64,000 nucleotides of DNA from UBA4744 sp963717135. GTDB lineage: Bacteria; Actinomycetota; Acidimicrobiia; Spongiisociales; UBA4744. The DNA is taken from positions 372,001 to 436,000 of the forward strand of contig CAVQVN010000003.1 of NCBI GenBank assembly GCA_963717135.1, given 5' to 3'. The position numbers and the translations under genes were made by a program. Under the pieces are notes generated by a model, which saw nothing but the letters and a program-made list of their open reading frames with translations, was not told the origin of the DNA and made no database searches. Position 1 is the first letter of the stretch. Each line of letters begins with the position of its first letter. Positions 1 through 9,517 of this stretch are shown here, piece by piece.

Positions 1-68
1 ATTGCTGGGCGCATGCTTGACCCTCGGCGCACTCCCATGAGGATCGTCGGCGTTGTGCCCGAAATCGG

Positions 69-332
69 ATGTTTGAGCTGGAGGTGACGGCTTTCGAGGA
101 CTCAGGGGCTCGGTGGATGCTGCCTTTGGAGGATGTCAGCGGCTTCCAATTCGAGAAGGGCAGCACGAGGTCAGATGATCGGGTGGTCGCAAGGTTTGAG
201 GAGACGATCGATCATTTCAGTGAGGATCTGACCATCGAAGTTGATGGTGATGCACTTGTCGAAACGAAGCGGCGTCTCACCATGGAAAAGGACATGTCGG
301 CAGAGTGGCTGGCCTCGAAACCGAAGCCATGA
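69..332 (+). CDS. Hypothetical protein, doubtful
   Basis: An 87-codon ATG-initiated frame of acidic, soluble composition, with no membrane segment, signal peptide or motif I recognise. The ATG has no convincing Shine-Dalgarno sequence and the frame is open upstream only back to a stop near position 18, so the gene is not simply cut by the window edge. Codon use looks plausible but no neighbour supports a function. It may be a small uncharacterised protein or a chance frame. Confidence 0.35.
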   Translation: MFELEVTAFEDSGARWMLPLEDVSGFQFEKGSTRSDDRVVARFEETIDHFSEDLTIEVDGDALVETKRRLTMEKDMSAEWLASKPKP

Positions 333-767
333 ACGCCAAATACAAAGAAGCTGAAGCCGTCATCTTCTCCGAACCACAGGGCATCCTCTTCTATCGCAGA
401 GCCTCAGAGCGGGCCAGATCACCTCAGCTCAACGACACTAACCACCGCCTCCCGCAATCCCCACACATCAATAGGGCACATACGATGCGGCTAGATGGCC
501 TTGCCTCATGCGAGGGTCTCTTGATGTCACCTGAGCAAAAGAGCAGATCTCCGCTTCCACACGGGTGATGATTGTCGGCTGCAAGCGGTGCCTCTTCGAG
601 GCTCTGGGGATCTACCCTGGTTGATGCCGTAGCGAGTCGACGGATACTACGGTTTCCAAGTGAGGTGGTTTTCGCCGCTGCCAGAAGAACCGCGGACGCG
701 GGACCAGGGATTGCCCAATCCAATTGCCCGGCCAATCGGTGTCGGGTCCGGTCATTGAGGAGAGAAC
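333..767. other. Region without a supported gene
   Basis: 435 bp between the doubtful first frame and the lipoprotein gene. Several overlapping frames exist on both strands (for example 424-804 minus), but they are rich in Arg, Ser and Pro as expected of chance frames in GC-rich DNA and lack motifs or ribosome binding sites. The last 20 bp carry the GAGGAGAG ribosome binding site of the gene at 768. Confidence 0.5.
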
Positions 768-1490
768 TTGAAGACCATCCGAAGGATCGCCCTACTGGCC
801 GCATTCGTCGCGCTGCTCGCCGGTTGTGGCGACGGTAACGAAGCGGCCGACGATTCGATTACCACAACGACGACCACGACCACCACCTCGGGCGCCGGTT
901 CGACGACGTCCACTACCGGGGTCCCAACGCTGGAGCAGCCGGCCATCTGGCCTGCCCCTGGTGTGGTCTTTGACAGCCCCGAGGGCGCCGCCGCCGACTT
1001 CGTTTCTAAGGTGCTCCGCGTGCCCCCACAACTCGGCGAGTTCCGGCAAGGCGACTCCCGCAGCGGTGAAATCGAAGTCCTGCCGCCGGCCGAGACCGCC
1101 GGCTCCGGGCCCATCCGCAGCGTCCTGCTGATGCGCCGGCTCGGCCCCGACAACGGCTGGTTCGTCCTGGCAGCCGTCAACGGCAACACCACCATCACCT
1201 TACCTGAGTCGACAGGCCGGGTATCGGCCGGACCGGTCGAAATATCGGGGGAGGGCCGGGGCTTCGAAGGTCTCCTGATAGTCGAGGCCTACGTCGCCGG
1301 CGACGCCGGCAACCTTCTCGATCAACAGACCACCCAGGGCGGATCCTTTGAGGAGCCCGAACCGTACTCGATGACCGTCGACCTGTCTGGCGTTGAGTCG
1401 GGCCGGACCGTGCTGCTGCTTGTGCGGGGCGGGGTCGGTCTGGACACCGATCCCGGCGAATTCAGCGCCATCCCGATCATCATCGACTGA
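768..1490 (+). CDS. Lipoprotein with C-terminal Gmad2 immunoglobulin-like domain
   Basis: A 240-residue exported protein. The TTG start is chosen because GAGGAGAG lies 6-8 nt upstream and it yields a complete lipoprotein signal (MKTIRR, hydrophobic stretch, lipobox LLAGC with Cys at about 20). A Thr-rich linker (about residues 31-50) follows. The C-terminal part from about residue 150 (GPVEISGEGRGFEG onward, ending in FSAIPIIID) matches the Gmad2 Ig-like fold found in envelope and germination-associated proteins. It probably acts as a membrane-anchored surface protein; ligand unknown. It is monocistronic and followed by a GC-rich hairpin. Confidence 0.78.
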   Translation: MKTIRRIALLAAFVALLAGCGDGNEAADDSITTTTTTTTTSGAGSTTSTTGVPTLEQPAIWPAPGVVFDSPEGAAADFVSKVLRVPPQLGEFRQGDSRSGEIEVLPPAETAGSGPIRSVLLMRRLGPDNGWFVLAAVNGNTTITLPESTGRVSAGPVEISGEGRGFEGLLIVEAYVAGDAGNLLDQQTTQGGSFEEPEPYSMTVDLSGVESGRTVLLLVRGGVGLDTDPGEFSAIPIIID

Positions 1491-1492
1491 CG

Positions 1493-1516
1493 GCCCCGGA
1501 TCGGTTCTGCCGGGGC
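1493..1516 (+). terminator. Hairpin after the Gmad2 lipoprotein gene
   Basis: A perfect 7-bp stem GCCCCGG / CCGGGGC with a 10-nt loop begins two bases after the stop codon. There is no T tract, as is common for actinobacterial intrinsic terminators, so function is inferred from position. Confidence 0.45.
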
Positions 1517-1674
1517 GTCACACCGGAGGCGATTTCCGTACCGGCGCCCGTCGCCGCGCCGCCTCGGGCATCGGGGCGACTTCGGGTAAAAGTCACGCTC
1601 GAGGGCGAAAGGGTTCGACGTAGCCGGCGGTTCGGGTGATCACCCAGGGCCGATCATCTCGCTCGCCGTCGCAA

Positions 1675-2469
1675 TCACTCCCGTTCGACCGCGGCGCGAA
1701 ACAAGTCGGGAACGTTGCCGGTGTGAGCAAGCTGAATCGGAGTAATGGTCACGGAGCCGGCGCGCAACAACTCCACGTCGGATCCGGCGAGGTCGCCGGT
1801 CATCCGCAGGCCGGTGTTGAAGTCGTGGATGAATCGGCCGGGTTCGTGTTCGCGGAAGATGTTGTCGTAGCCCACTTTGGCCAGACTGGTGACGGTCCTG
1901 GCGGAATCGATGCTTGCCCCGTCGGGAATGTTGACCGACAACACGTCCACGCCTTCGGGAAAGCCAGCCTGGAGAATGTCGCCGAGCACGTCAACGGCAA
2001 TCGCAGCCGTGGCCTCCCAGAAGGGTCGGGCCGTTGGTTTCCACGCCCCTTTGGCCCATCCCCGGTGGTCAAACGGCGACCCGGTCGAGAAGGCGATGGC
2101 CGGTAGCCCGGCTATCCAACCTTCGGCGGCAGCACCCACGGTCCCGCTTGAGAGCAGGAACCCGAGCCCCTGGTTTAGCCCGATGTTGATACCCGAGAGC
2201 ACCATGTCCGGTTTGGCCCCGAATAACGAGTGCACGCCCAGTTGGGTGCAGTCGGCCGGGTAGCCATCGGCCACGTAGACCTCAACACCTTCCCGAACCG
2301 TGCGCTCGACTCGAACCTCATCGAAGCGGGTGATGGCCTTGCCGATCCAGCTGCGCTCTTCGGCCGGAACCACGACTTTCAACGGGGCGATCTCATCGAT
2401 CGCCAGTGCGAAAGGAAGCAGAGCGGGTGAGTCGACACCGTCGTCGTTGGTCAGGAGCAGATAACCCAT
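1675..2469 (-). CDS. surE: 5'/3'-nucleotidase SurE
   Basis: 264 residues, the normal SurE length. SurE removes phosphate from nucleoside 5'- and 3'-monophosphates in the cytoplasm with a divalent metal. The N-terminus LLLTNDDGVDSPAL carries the diagnostic DD metal ligands, followed by the SW segment near residue 40 and the SGINIGLNQG loop near residues 93-102 with the metal-binding Asn. The start is ATG. A TAACCT -10-like box at 2478-2483 lies only 8 nt upstream and there is no Shine-Dalgarno sequence, which suggests a leaderless message. It is transcribed away from the lipoprotein gene; the SIMPL gene lies upstream in the same orientation. Confidence 0.95.
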   Translation of the reverse strand: MGYLLLTNDDGVDSPALLPFALAIDEIAPLKVVVPAEERSWIGKAITRFDEVRVERTVREGVEVYVADGYPADCTQLGVHSLFGAKPDMVLSGINIGLNQGLGFLLSSGTVGAAAEGWIAGLPAIAFSTGSPFDHRGWAKGAWKPTARPFWEATAAIAVDVLGDILQAGFPEGVDVLSVNIPDGASIDSARTVTSLAKVGYDNIFREHEPGRFIHDFNTGLRMTGDLAGSDVELLRAGSVTITPIQLAHTGNVPDLFRAAVERE

Positions 2470-2522
2470 AGAGCCCGAGGTTACCGGCCGGGCCGGCCCT
2501 CGGGCTCAGGGAGTGCGTACCA

Positions 2523-3260
2523 CTATCCGCCGATGGCGAATTGAACGGTGACGATCACCGAAACCACAGCTTCACCGGCCTGAATCGGGGTGGCGCCGTC
2601 GAACGCGGCTTCCGCCCTGGCCGCCGCATAGGCGATCGGAGGCGGAGCAGGACTGGAGGTCTCGCTTATCGAAACCGCCTTGCCAAGCTGCACTTCGGCC
2701 AATGCAGCCAACTGCTCGGCCTTGGCTTTCGCATCGTTCCAGGCTGCCTCGCGAGCCGCGGTGATCAGAGCGCCGTCGGCCTCGAGATCGAATCGTATGT
2801 TGTTGACGATGGCGTCGTTGCCACCGGCCGCAGTGGCTGCATCGATCACTTCACCGGCTTTGTCGAGGTCCCGGATCTTGGCGCTGACCGTGTTGCTAAC
2901 CCGGTATCCGCGCAAAATCTGGGTGTCGTTCCGGTAGTCGTACTCCGGCCAGATCGAGTAGTTGGTGGTTTGGATGTCTTTTTCCGCTACACCCTGCGCT
3001 TTTAGAGCGTCGATCACAGCCTGGGCCAAGCGAGCCGCTTCGCCGGTGGCTTCGCCAACGGACGGGCGCAACACCTGTACGCCCAGGTCGACGATCAGTG
3101 TGTCGGGGGTTCCGGTCACCTCGCCGGTACCGGACACGGCGATCGTATTCCTCATGAGTGTTTCTCCCGTCGGCGCAACTTGGGCAGCGGCGTTGGTCGT
3201 GTCCGCACATGCGGCCAGTAACAAGCTGATCGCCGCCAGTGGTATCAGCAATCTTCGCAT
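2523..3260 (-). CDS. SIMPL-domain (DUF541) lipoprotein
   Basis: 245 residues from the preferred start. AAGGAG stands 6 nt before this ATG and 3 nt before the preceding in-frame ATG, so the second ATG is favoured; the much longer frame to 3461 adds repeat-derived sequence and is rejected. The N-terminus is a lipoprotein signal (MRRLLIPLAA, lipobox LLAAC). The rest fits the SIMPL/DUF541 family: ISVSGTGEV-like opening (IAVSGTGEVTGTPDTL), a middle region with NYSIWPEYDYRN, and the C-terminal VSVIVTVQFAI strand. These are envelope proteins of unclear biochemical role. Confidence 0.88.
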   Translation of the reverse strand: MRRLLIPLAAISLLLAACADTTNAAAQVAPTGETLMRNTIAVSGTGEVTGTPDTLIVDLGVQVLRPSVGEATGEAARLAQAVIDALKAQGVAEKDIQTTNYSIWPEYDYRNDTQILRGYRVSNTVSAKIRDLDKAGEVIDAATAAGGNDAIVNNIRFDLEADGALITAAREAAWNDAKAKAEQLAALAEVQLGKAVSISETSSPAPPPIAYAAARAEAAFDGATPIQAGEAVVSVIVTVQFAIGG

Positions 3261-3263
3261 CAT

Positions 3264-3548
3264 CGTCTCCTTGGTGAGCACGGTCGGCTCACTCAACCTT
3301 ATGACGGTCTGGAGGACCTTGGTGGTTCCCAGTTCACACAGCTGTGGGGTGCCCCCCGTCTCACGCCGAGGGAGGACGGGTGGTTTTGCCTCCCCTGCTT
3401 TACGGGGGGACTGGTTCCTACCGAGAAGGAACGGTGTGGCGCCGGTAAGAGCCTGGACCATGAGCAGCCCACCGGTGGTCGCCGAGCCCGAGAGGTACGA
3501 GAAGTACGCGACGCTACCGCGGTGTACCGCACCCCTGAAGGCACCCGC
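3264..3548. repeat. Hairpin-rich intergenic segment
   Basis: 285 bp without a gene. From about 3346 to 3445 it contains successive C- and G-rich complementary blocks (CCCCCCGTCT / GGACGGG, CCTCCCC / GGGGGGA, GGTTCCTACC / GAAGGAAC), so the strand can fold into stacked hairpins. A second segment of similar design lies at about 37430-37600. The style resembles dispersed intergenic palindromic repeats of other bacteria. AAGGAG for the SIMPL gene is at the left end. Confidence 0.4.
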
Positions 3549-4022
3549 CTACTGACCTTCGTAGGTCTCAACCGTCTCATCGACGATGTCAAGGATCACA
3601 CCCGCCTGATCGAGGATATGCCTCGTGTCCTGTCCGGCGTGATAGCGGCGCCGGGCGACCACCCTGGCGATGCCGCTGCTGGCAATCAGCATGGCGCACA
3701 CTCGACAAGGCTCCATCGAACAGTAGAGGGTGGTCCCCTCCAGCGAGAGGCCGTAGCGGGCCGCCTGGCAGATGGCATTCTGCTCGGCATGGACGGTGCG
3801 CACACAGTGCTGGCGGGTGGTGCCGTCCTCGTCGATCATCTGTTTGAATTCGTGGCCGGCATCGTCGCAATGCGGCATTCCAGACGGCGACCCGACGTAC
3901 CCGGCGCAGATGATCCGCTTCTCCCGAACCACCACACAACCGCTCTTCCCCCGATCACAGGTTGCCCGGGCCCCCACCTGATCGACTAGTTCGAGAAAGT
4001 ATTCGTCCCAGGTCGGTCTCAT
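3549..4022 (-). CDS. dCMP deaminase (cytidine/deoxycytidylate deaminase family)
   Basis: 157 residues, typical of bacterial dCMP deaminases. The enzyme converts dCMP to dUMP for thymidylate synthesis. The zinc site is complete: HAEQNAI with His78 and catalytic Glu80, and PCRVC with Cys106 and Cys109. The insert around CDDAGHEFKQ with Cys52 and His57 is typical of dCMP rather than cytidine deaminases. The start is ATG; TAGGGT lies 8 nt upstream and there is no ribosome binding site. The small membrane protein gene lies 24 bp downstream-side in the same orientation. Confidence 0.9.
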   Translation of the reverse strand: MRPTWDEYFLELVDQVGARATCDRGKSGCVVVREKRIICAGYVGSPSGMPHCDDAGHEFKQMIDEDGTTRQHCVRTVHAEQNAICQAARYGLSLEGTTLYCSMEPCRVCAMLIASSGIARVVARRRYHAGQDTRHILDQAGVILDIVDETVETYEGQ

Positions 4023-4046
4023 GACGAAACACCCTAATCCCGTCGG

Positions 4047-4430
4047 CTAGACGATGAACAAGCCGACGACGGCGGCCAGACCACCAACCACCCCGATTGC
4101 CATCGGCACTGCATAGGGGTATCTGGATCGCTCGGCGAGAGCCCACCCAAGGGAATTGGTCGATGTGTAGAGCAAGGCCCCCAGTGCCACGAAGGCCAGC
4201 GACCTCCCCCACCCGGCGTCGATCAGCAGCCCGATCGCTCCCGCCAACAGTGAGGCGGCCGTGCCGTATTCGGCGATCCAGTGCGGCAACATGAGGGTTC
4301 CAGCTACAGGATCGCGGGCTCGAAATCGTCCGTTGGATATGTCGAGTTGCTCGGCGCTGATGATGTCGCGCGTCCAGATGCCGGCCATAGCGACACCCAT
4401 CGTGATCATGAACCCCGCAACAATCTGCAT
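4047..4430 (-). CDS. Small four-helix membrane protein
   Basis: 127 residues with about four hydrophobic helices (near 1-18, 55-73, 78-95 and 105-127) and a short polar loop after the first. The middle carries HWIAEYGTAASLLAGAIGLL. I do not recognise a characterised family; it resembles small uncharacterised integral membrane proteins. TAGGCT lies 8 nt before the ATG. It lies between the dCMP deaminase and hrpA, all on the minus strand with short gaps, but nothing else links them functionally. Confidence 0.7.
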   Translation of the reverse strand: MQIVAGFMITMGVAMAGIWTRDIISAEQLDISNGRFRARDPVAGTLMLPHWIAEYGTAASLLAGAIGLLIDAGWGRSLAFVALGALLYTSTNSLGWALAERSRYPYAVPMAIGVVGGLAAVVGLFIV

Positions 4431-4462
4431 TCCGATCGAGCCTACCCAGGCTCGCCGGTCTC

Positions 4463-7400
4463 CTACTCCATCAACGCCTTGGCCAGGGCTTCGGTGATTC
4501 GTTTTTCGCTGATCTTGCCGCGGGTGCCCAGCGCCTGAGCGAAGAGGCTGACCCGGAGTTCCTGGAGCATCCAGGCAATCTCGAGGATGGCCGGTGAATC
4601 CGGGAGGGCTTCCCGCAGCCGATCGTGCTTCTCCTCCAGCTTTCGAACCACAGCCATCCCCCGACGGTCGCGTTCGGGGTGCTCCACCAACTGTTCCAGG
4701 CGCCGCTCGATGGCCTGCAGGTATCGGTGTACGTCGGGAAGCCGTCCGACCCCCACACCTGTCACAAAACCGGGATAGATCAATCGATCGATTTGCTCCT
4801 CGATGTCTTCGATCGTGCTCTCAGATGCTTCCGAGGCTCCGGCCAGCGCCAATCTGACCGACCCGAGCGTGCCCAGGATCCCCAGCGATTCCTCGGCCAC
4901 CCAGCCCAGGGTGTCGTGCAGTTGATCGCGAGTGGCGGCCAGCAAGCCTTCGAAGGCAACCCCGTCCCAGACGGGACCACCCACCCGTCCCATGATTTGA
5001 TCGACGGCGGCCGTCAGACAGTCCTCGGCCCAATCGGAGGCCTTCGCATCGGGACCGCCCTTCACGGCGGCCGCGGCTTCGTTCGTCAACAGCGGGCGGA
5101 GCAGCCGTCCCGCCGACGGCAGGTTGAGCAACAGGAGTCGCCGGGTTCCGTCCCACATGGATTCTGCCTGTTCGGCGGTAGTGGCCAGCAGACGGACCCC
5201 AACGGAATCGCCCTCGTCGATCAGGGCTGGATAGGTCTTAACGGCGTGGGCCGCTCCTTTGATCTCGATCACCCGGGGAAGCTCCCCGATGCTCCAGGCC
5301 GTCAAACCGGTTTGTTCCAGTTCGTGGCCCGAGACGGCCATCGTCTCTCTGGCTTGGTCCCGCAGTTCTATCTTCAAGGCCGCAAGATCAACGCCTTCGG
5401 CGAGGATCCCGCCTTCGCCGTCCACTACCCGGAAGGTCGGCTGGAGATGGGCGGGAAGACGGGTGAAGTCGAAGGCGTCGACAGGAATGGGAACGCCGCC
5501 GATCCGGGTCAGTTCCTTGCGGAGGTATCTGATCAGGCCCCCATCGCCCGGATCGAGACCATCAAGCAACGCGCGGGCGGTGTTGGGGACGGGTGAGAAT
5601 CGTTTCCGCAAGTGTTTGGGCAGGGATCGGATGAGGGCCGTAATCAGCTCCTCGCGCAAGCCCGGCACGTGCCATTCAAAAACGGCCGGGTCGACCCGAT
5701 CGAGACCCTCGATGGGCACATCCACCGTGATGCCGTCGGCCGGGCTGGTGGGATCGAATAGGTAGGTGAGTGGCATCACCAGGTCGCCGTGGGTCCACAC
5801 CTCGGGGAAGGCTTCCTCGTCAATCGGGTCGGCGCCCGGATCGATGAGCACGTCGAGGCTCAGATCGAGCAAGTGGGGATCCCGGCGGCGAGTTTCCTTC
5901 CACCAACGATCAAAATGGCGGACCGAAGTGACATCCGCCGGGATCCTCCTATCGAAGAAGGCGAAGATGATCTCATCGTCGGCCAGCAGGTCGGCGCGCC
6001 GTTGCCGAGCCTCGAGTTCGACTACCTCATCGACCATGGCCCGGTTGTGCCGCATGAACGCGTGGTCTGTTTCCCATTCGCCGGCGACGAGGGCGTGGAG
6101 TATGAACAGCTCCCGGGCCGCTTCCGGGTCAACGCTTGCGTACTGAACCCTACGGTCGGTCTGAAGCGGCAAACCGTACAAGGTGACCGTCTCGCCGACC
6201 ATCGATGTGCCCCGAGCCGGATCCCACCACGGATCCGAGTGTGACCGCTTGACCAGGTGGTCACCCACTCCTTCCACCCATTCCGGGTCGATGGCCGCCA
6301 CTCCTCTGGCCCACAATCGGGTGGTGTCTACCAGTTCGGCCGCCATGACCCACTCGGGCGATTTCTTGAACAGGGCCGACCCGGGATTGATCGAGAACCG
6401 GGCGCCGCGCCCACCGCGGTACTCGAATCCTTCGGGATCCTTGTGTCCGACATGGGCCAGCAATCCGGCCAGCAGAGTTCGATGGATCGTTTCAGGGGTA
6501 GCGGGGTGCCGGTTGGGGGTGAAGCCCAGTTCGCCGGCAACGTCGCGCAGTTGGGCGTGAATGTCCTGCCACTCCCGCACTCGCCGGTAGTTCAGGAACT
6601 CGTCTCGGCACATCCGCCGGAACTGGTTCGAGGTCCGGGCGCGGCGCTCGTCGCCCAGGTATTCCCACAGATGGAGCCAGCTCAGCAAGTCGGAAGCCTC
6701 GTCGCGAAAGCGGGCATGCAACTGATCGGCGTGTGGTCGTTGCTCGACCGGTCGCTCCCGGGGATCCTGGATGGCCAGGGCCGCCGCAATGACCAAGACT
6801 TCCTTGAGACAATCGCCCCGCTCGGCCTCAATCACCATGCGCGCCAGCCGGAGATCCAGCGGAAACTCGGCGAGTTGCCGGCCCAGCCGGGTCAACCATC
6901 GCCCGGTTCCGTGGTGTTCCGGGCGAACTGCCCCTAGCTCGACCAGAAGCGCGACCCCATCGCGGATCGTGCGGGCGTCGGGCTTATCCAGAAAAGGGAA
7001 GGTCTCGATATCGCCCAGGTCGCGGGCGGCCATCTGCAGGATGACCGATGCCAGATTGGTGCGGCGGATCTCCGGTTCGGTGAACTCGGTTCGAGCCTGA
7101 TAGTCGTCCTCGCTGTACAGGCGTATGCACACACCGGGACCGAGACGCCCACACCGACCGGCCCGCTGGTCGGCCGAGGCCCGGGAGACCGGTTCGATCG
7201 GCAGCCGCTGGACTTTGGTCTGCCGGCTGTACCTGGAGATACGGGCGGTTCCCGAGTCCACCACGTAACGAATCCCCGGCACGGTCAATGAAGTCTCGGC
7301 CACGTTGGTGGCCAGCACCACTCGCCGGCCGCGGTGGGGTTGAAAAATCCGGTGCTGTTCGGCGGCGGACAGGCGTGCGTAGAGTGGCAGCACCTCCGTA

Positions 7401-8341
7401 TGCGGCAGGTCCAGTTCGGAAAGAGCATCCGCGGCATCGCGGATCTCCCGTTCCCCCGAGCAGAAGACCAGGATGTCCCCCGAGCCCTCGGTGAAGAGCT
7501 CGACAACCGCGTCGCAGATGCCCTGTGGTTGGTCGCGCGGTTCCGGCTCGGTGGGATCGTCGAGCGGTCGATAACGCACCTCGACCGGATACGCACGACC
7601 AGACACTTCGACAACCGGAGCGTCGTTGAAGTGTCGAGAAAACCGCTCGGTATCGATCGTCGCCGACGTGATGATGACCTTCAGGTCGGGACGTTTGGGC
7701 AGCAACGTCTTCAAGTGCCCGAGCAGAAAATCGATGTTGAGGCTGCGTTCGTGAGCTTCGTCGATGATGAGTGTGTCGTATCGAGTCAGTTGCCGGTCCC
7801 GATGGATCTCGGCCAGCAGAATGCCGTCGGTCATCACCTTGACCAGGGTTGCCTCGCCAACCTGGTCTGAGAACCGCACGGTGTAACCGACCATCCCGCC
7901 GACGGTGGAGCCGAGTTCCTCTGCCACCCGCTCGGCAATGGTCCGGGCGGCGATCCGCCGCGGTTGGGTGTGACCGATCATGCCTTCGATGCCCCGTCCC
8001 AGCTCGAGGCAAAGCTTGGGCAGCTGGGTACTCTTCCCGGACCCTGTTTCACCTGCCACGATGACCACCTGGTGGTGCCGGATGGTGTCCAATAACTCTT
8101 GCCTGCGTTCGGTGATCGGCAATTCAGCCGGATAGGCCAGCTTCTTGGGTGCCGCCGCCCGCCGGCCATCGATTCGGCGCCGGGCGGCGTCGATCTCCCC
8201 GCCAATGGTGTTGAGCACAATGTCGCGCCGCTCCGGGTCGGAGATTCGATCCGCTCCTGCCAGGCGACGTCGAAAACGCTGCCGGTCGGTCGGCGTTAGC
8301 CCGTCCAGGCGGGAGCGGAGATCGGACGAAATGGAAGTCAT
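4463..8341 (-). CDS. hrpA: ATP-dependent RNA helicase HrpA
   Basis: 1292 residues, the length of full HrpA. A DEAH/RHA helicase that unwinds RNA and rescues stalled ribosomes in E. coli. Visible: Walker A GETGSGKST (residues 97-105), DEAH (194-197), SATI motif III, a QRAGRCGR motif VI, the HA2/OB region, then the large C-terminal DUF3418 that separates HrpA from shorter HrpB proteins. The ATG at 8341 is chosen because the following MTSISSDLRSRLDGL matches a normal HrpA beginning; the open frame continues to 8545 with non-conserved Arg/Ser-rich sequence. GGTGGAG is about 14 nt from this ATG, so the start is not certain. It is divergent from the lipoprotein at 8569. Confidence 0.93.
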   Translation of the reverse strand: MTSISSDLRSRLDGLTPTDRQRFRRRLAGADRISDPERRDIVLNTIGGEIDAARRRIDGRRAAAPKKLAYPAELPITERRQELLDTIRHHQVVIVAGETGSGKSTQLPKLCLELGRGIEGMIGHTQPRRIAARTIAERVAEELGSTVGGMVGYTVRFSDQVGEATLVKVMTDGILLAEIHRDRQLTRYDTLIIDEAHERSLNIDFLLGHLKTLLPKRPDLKVIITSATIDTERFSRHFNDAPVVEVSGRAYPVEVRYRPLDDPTEPEPRDQPQGICDAVVELFTEGSGDILVFCSGEREIRDAADALSELDLPHTEVLPLYARLSAAEQHRIFQPHRGRRVVLATNVAETSLTVPGIRYVVDSGTARISRYSRQTKVQRLPIEPVSRASADQRAGRCGRLGPGVCIRLYSEDDYQARTEFTEPEIRRTNLASVILQMAARDLGDIETFPFLDKPDARTIRDGVALLVELGAVRPEHHGTGRWLTRLGRQLAEFPLDLRLARMVIEAERGDCLKEVLVIAAALAIQDPRERPVEQRPHADQLHARFRDEASDLLSWLHLWEYLGDERRARTSNQFRRMCRDEFLNYRRVREWQDIHAQLRDVAGELGFTPNRHPATPETIHRTLLAGLLAHVGHKDPEGFEYRGGRGARFSINPGSALFKKSPEWVMAAELVDTTRLWARGVAAIDPEWVEGVGDHLVKRSHSDPWWDPARGTSMVGETVTLYGLPLQTDRRVQYASVDPEAARELFILHALVAGEWETDHAFMRHNRAMVDEVVELEARQRRADLLADDEIIFAFFDRRIPADVTSVRHFDRWWKETRRRDPHLLDLSLDVLIDPGADPIDEEAFPEVWTHGDLVMPLTYLFDPTSPADGITVDVPIEGLDRVDPAVFEWHVPGLREELITALIRSLPKHLRKRFSPVPNTARALLDGLDPGDGGLIRYLRKELTRIGGVPIPVDAFDFTRLPAHLQPTFRVVDGEGGILAEGVDLAALKIELRDQARETMAVSGHELEQTGLTAWSIGELPRVIEIKGAAHAVKTYPALIDEGDSVGVRLLATTAEQAESMWDGTRRLLLLNLPSAGRLLRPLLTNEAAAAVKGGPDAKASDWAEDCLTAAVDQIMGRVGGPVWDGVAFEGLLAATRDQLHDTLGWVAEESLGILGTLGSVRLALAGASEASESTIEDIEEQIDRLIYPGFVTGVGVGRLPDVHRYLQAIERRLEQLVEHPERDRRGMAVVRKLEEKHDRLREALPDSPAILEIAWMLQELRVSLFAQALGTRGKISEKRITEALAKALME

Positions 8342-8568
8342 AGAAGCTCGATGAGCTCCACCATGATGGCCGATCCCGAAACGTGGCGCACGTTGGAGCG
8401 GGTTCCCGACCACGAGCGGAGAAGACCGTCGTGATCGTCGAACGTCGGAGGTGTTAGATGTCGCGGTTGCCGGGTCGAAGACCGGCAAGGTTCCGAACCC
8501 GCCGAGCTTCCGCTTCGTACGTCCACATGCCGGGTAAGTTGACACGTCTGATCAGGAAGGGAGCAACC

Positions 8569-9360
8569 ATGGGAGTGGGTATCAGCCGCAGAGGTTTCCT
8601 CTACGATCTCGGTCGCGGAACGCTGGCCCTGGCCGTGCTGGGGTTGGCAGCTTGTTCGGACCCAGGCGAGACCCCCGACACGGTCGCCACCCCCACTTCC
8701 AGCACCGGGGAAACCAACCCGACCTCGCCCGCCTCGCAAGAAACCACCCCTCCGCAGGCACCTACCGCCGGCGCCGTCGCGTGGCATAGGGTCAACCTCG
8801 GTTTTGTGTCGGCCTACATCCTCGTCCGCAACGGCGAGGCGGCAATCGTTGACACCGGCGTCGAGAACAGTGAATCGGATATCGGGGCCGGATTGAGCTC
8901 ACTTGGTCTGGACTGGAGCGCGGTCGGCCACGTGATCCTCACCCACCGCCACGGAGATCACCAGGGAAGCCTGCCCGCCGTCCTGGCCGCGGCCCCCGGC
9001 GCCACCGCCTACGCCGGGGCCGGGGACTTGACAGCCATCACCTCCCCGCGACAGCTCGTTTCCGTGGGAGACGGCGACAAGGTCTTCGACCTCGAAATCA
9101 TCGAAACGCCCGGGCACACGCCCGGCCACATCAGCGTGCTCTCGCCGGACGCCGGCCTGCTCATCGCCGGCGATGCGCTCAACGGCAGCAACGGCGGCGT
9201 CACCGGAGCCAACCCTCAGTTCTCCTCCGATATGGCGACAGCCAATCTCTCGGTCAAGAAGCTGGCCGGATACGATTTCGACACAGTGGTGTTCGGGCAC
9301 GGCGAACCGGTTGAGGGCAATGCGGCTGTGCTGGTGGCGGAGCTGGCCGCGACTCTCTGA
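8569..9360 (+). CDS. Exported MBL-fold metallo-hydrolase with Tat lipoprotein signal
   Basis: 263 residues from the ATG with AGGAAGGGAG upstream. The N-terminus has a twin-arginine motif (SRRGFLYDL) followed by a lipobox GLAAC with Cys29, so the protein should be folded before export and then lipidated. A Thr/Ser/Pro linker runs to about residue 62. The metallo-beta-lactamase domain has THRHGDH with the metal-binding His/Asp cluster, the second metal region TPGHTPGHIS, the bridging Asp in IAGDALNG, and a C-terminal FGHGEP. Substrate unknown. A folded binuclear metal enzyme is a sensible Tat cargo. Confidence 0.88.
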   Translation: MGVGISRRGFLYDLGRGTLALAVLGLAACSDPGETPDTVATPTSSTGETNPTSPASQETTPPQAPTAGAVAWHRVNLGFVSAYILVRNGEAAIVDTGVENSESDIGAGLSSLGLDWSAVGHVILTHRHGDHQGSLPAVLAAAPGATAYAGAGDLTAITSPRQLVSVGDGDKVFDLEIIETPGHTPGHISVLSPDAGLLIAGDALNGSNGGVTGANPQFSSDMATANLSVKKLAGYDFDTVVFGHGEPVEGNAAVLVAELAATL

Positions 9361-9517
9361 GGAGTCAACGCCACCCGTGGTTTCCGACCAAACCCGCTCC
9401 GGTACCGTGTGATGTCTCCGGGTCCGGGACGTTTTCCCATGAATTGGAGCCGCTCGGCCCTATCCGGCCGGCGATGCCGTCCTCGCGGACGGGCCATGAG
9501 CTGGGAGAGTTCACGTC

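Noticed and set aside
424..804. 126-codon minus-strand frame overlapping the Gmad2 gene start
   Set aside because: Arg/Ser/Ala-rich chance frame, no ribosome binding site, overlaps a well-supported gene and its start region.
3261..3461. N-terminal extension of the SIMPL protein
   Set aside because: Encoded by the hairpin-rich repeat segment; a lipoprotein signal with a good ribosome binding site begins at 3260.
4625..5596. 323-codon plus-strand frame inside hrpA
   Set aside because: Antisense to the conserved DUF3418 region of HrpA; no domain of its own.
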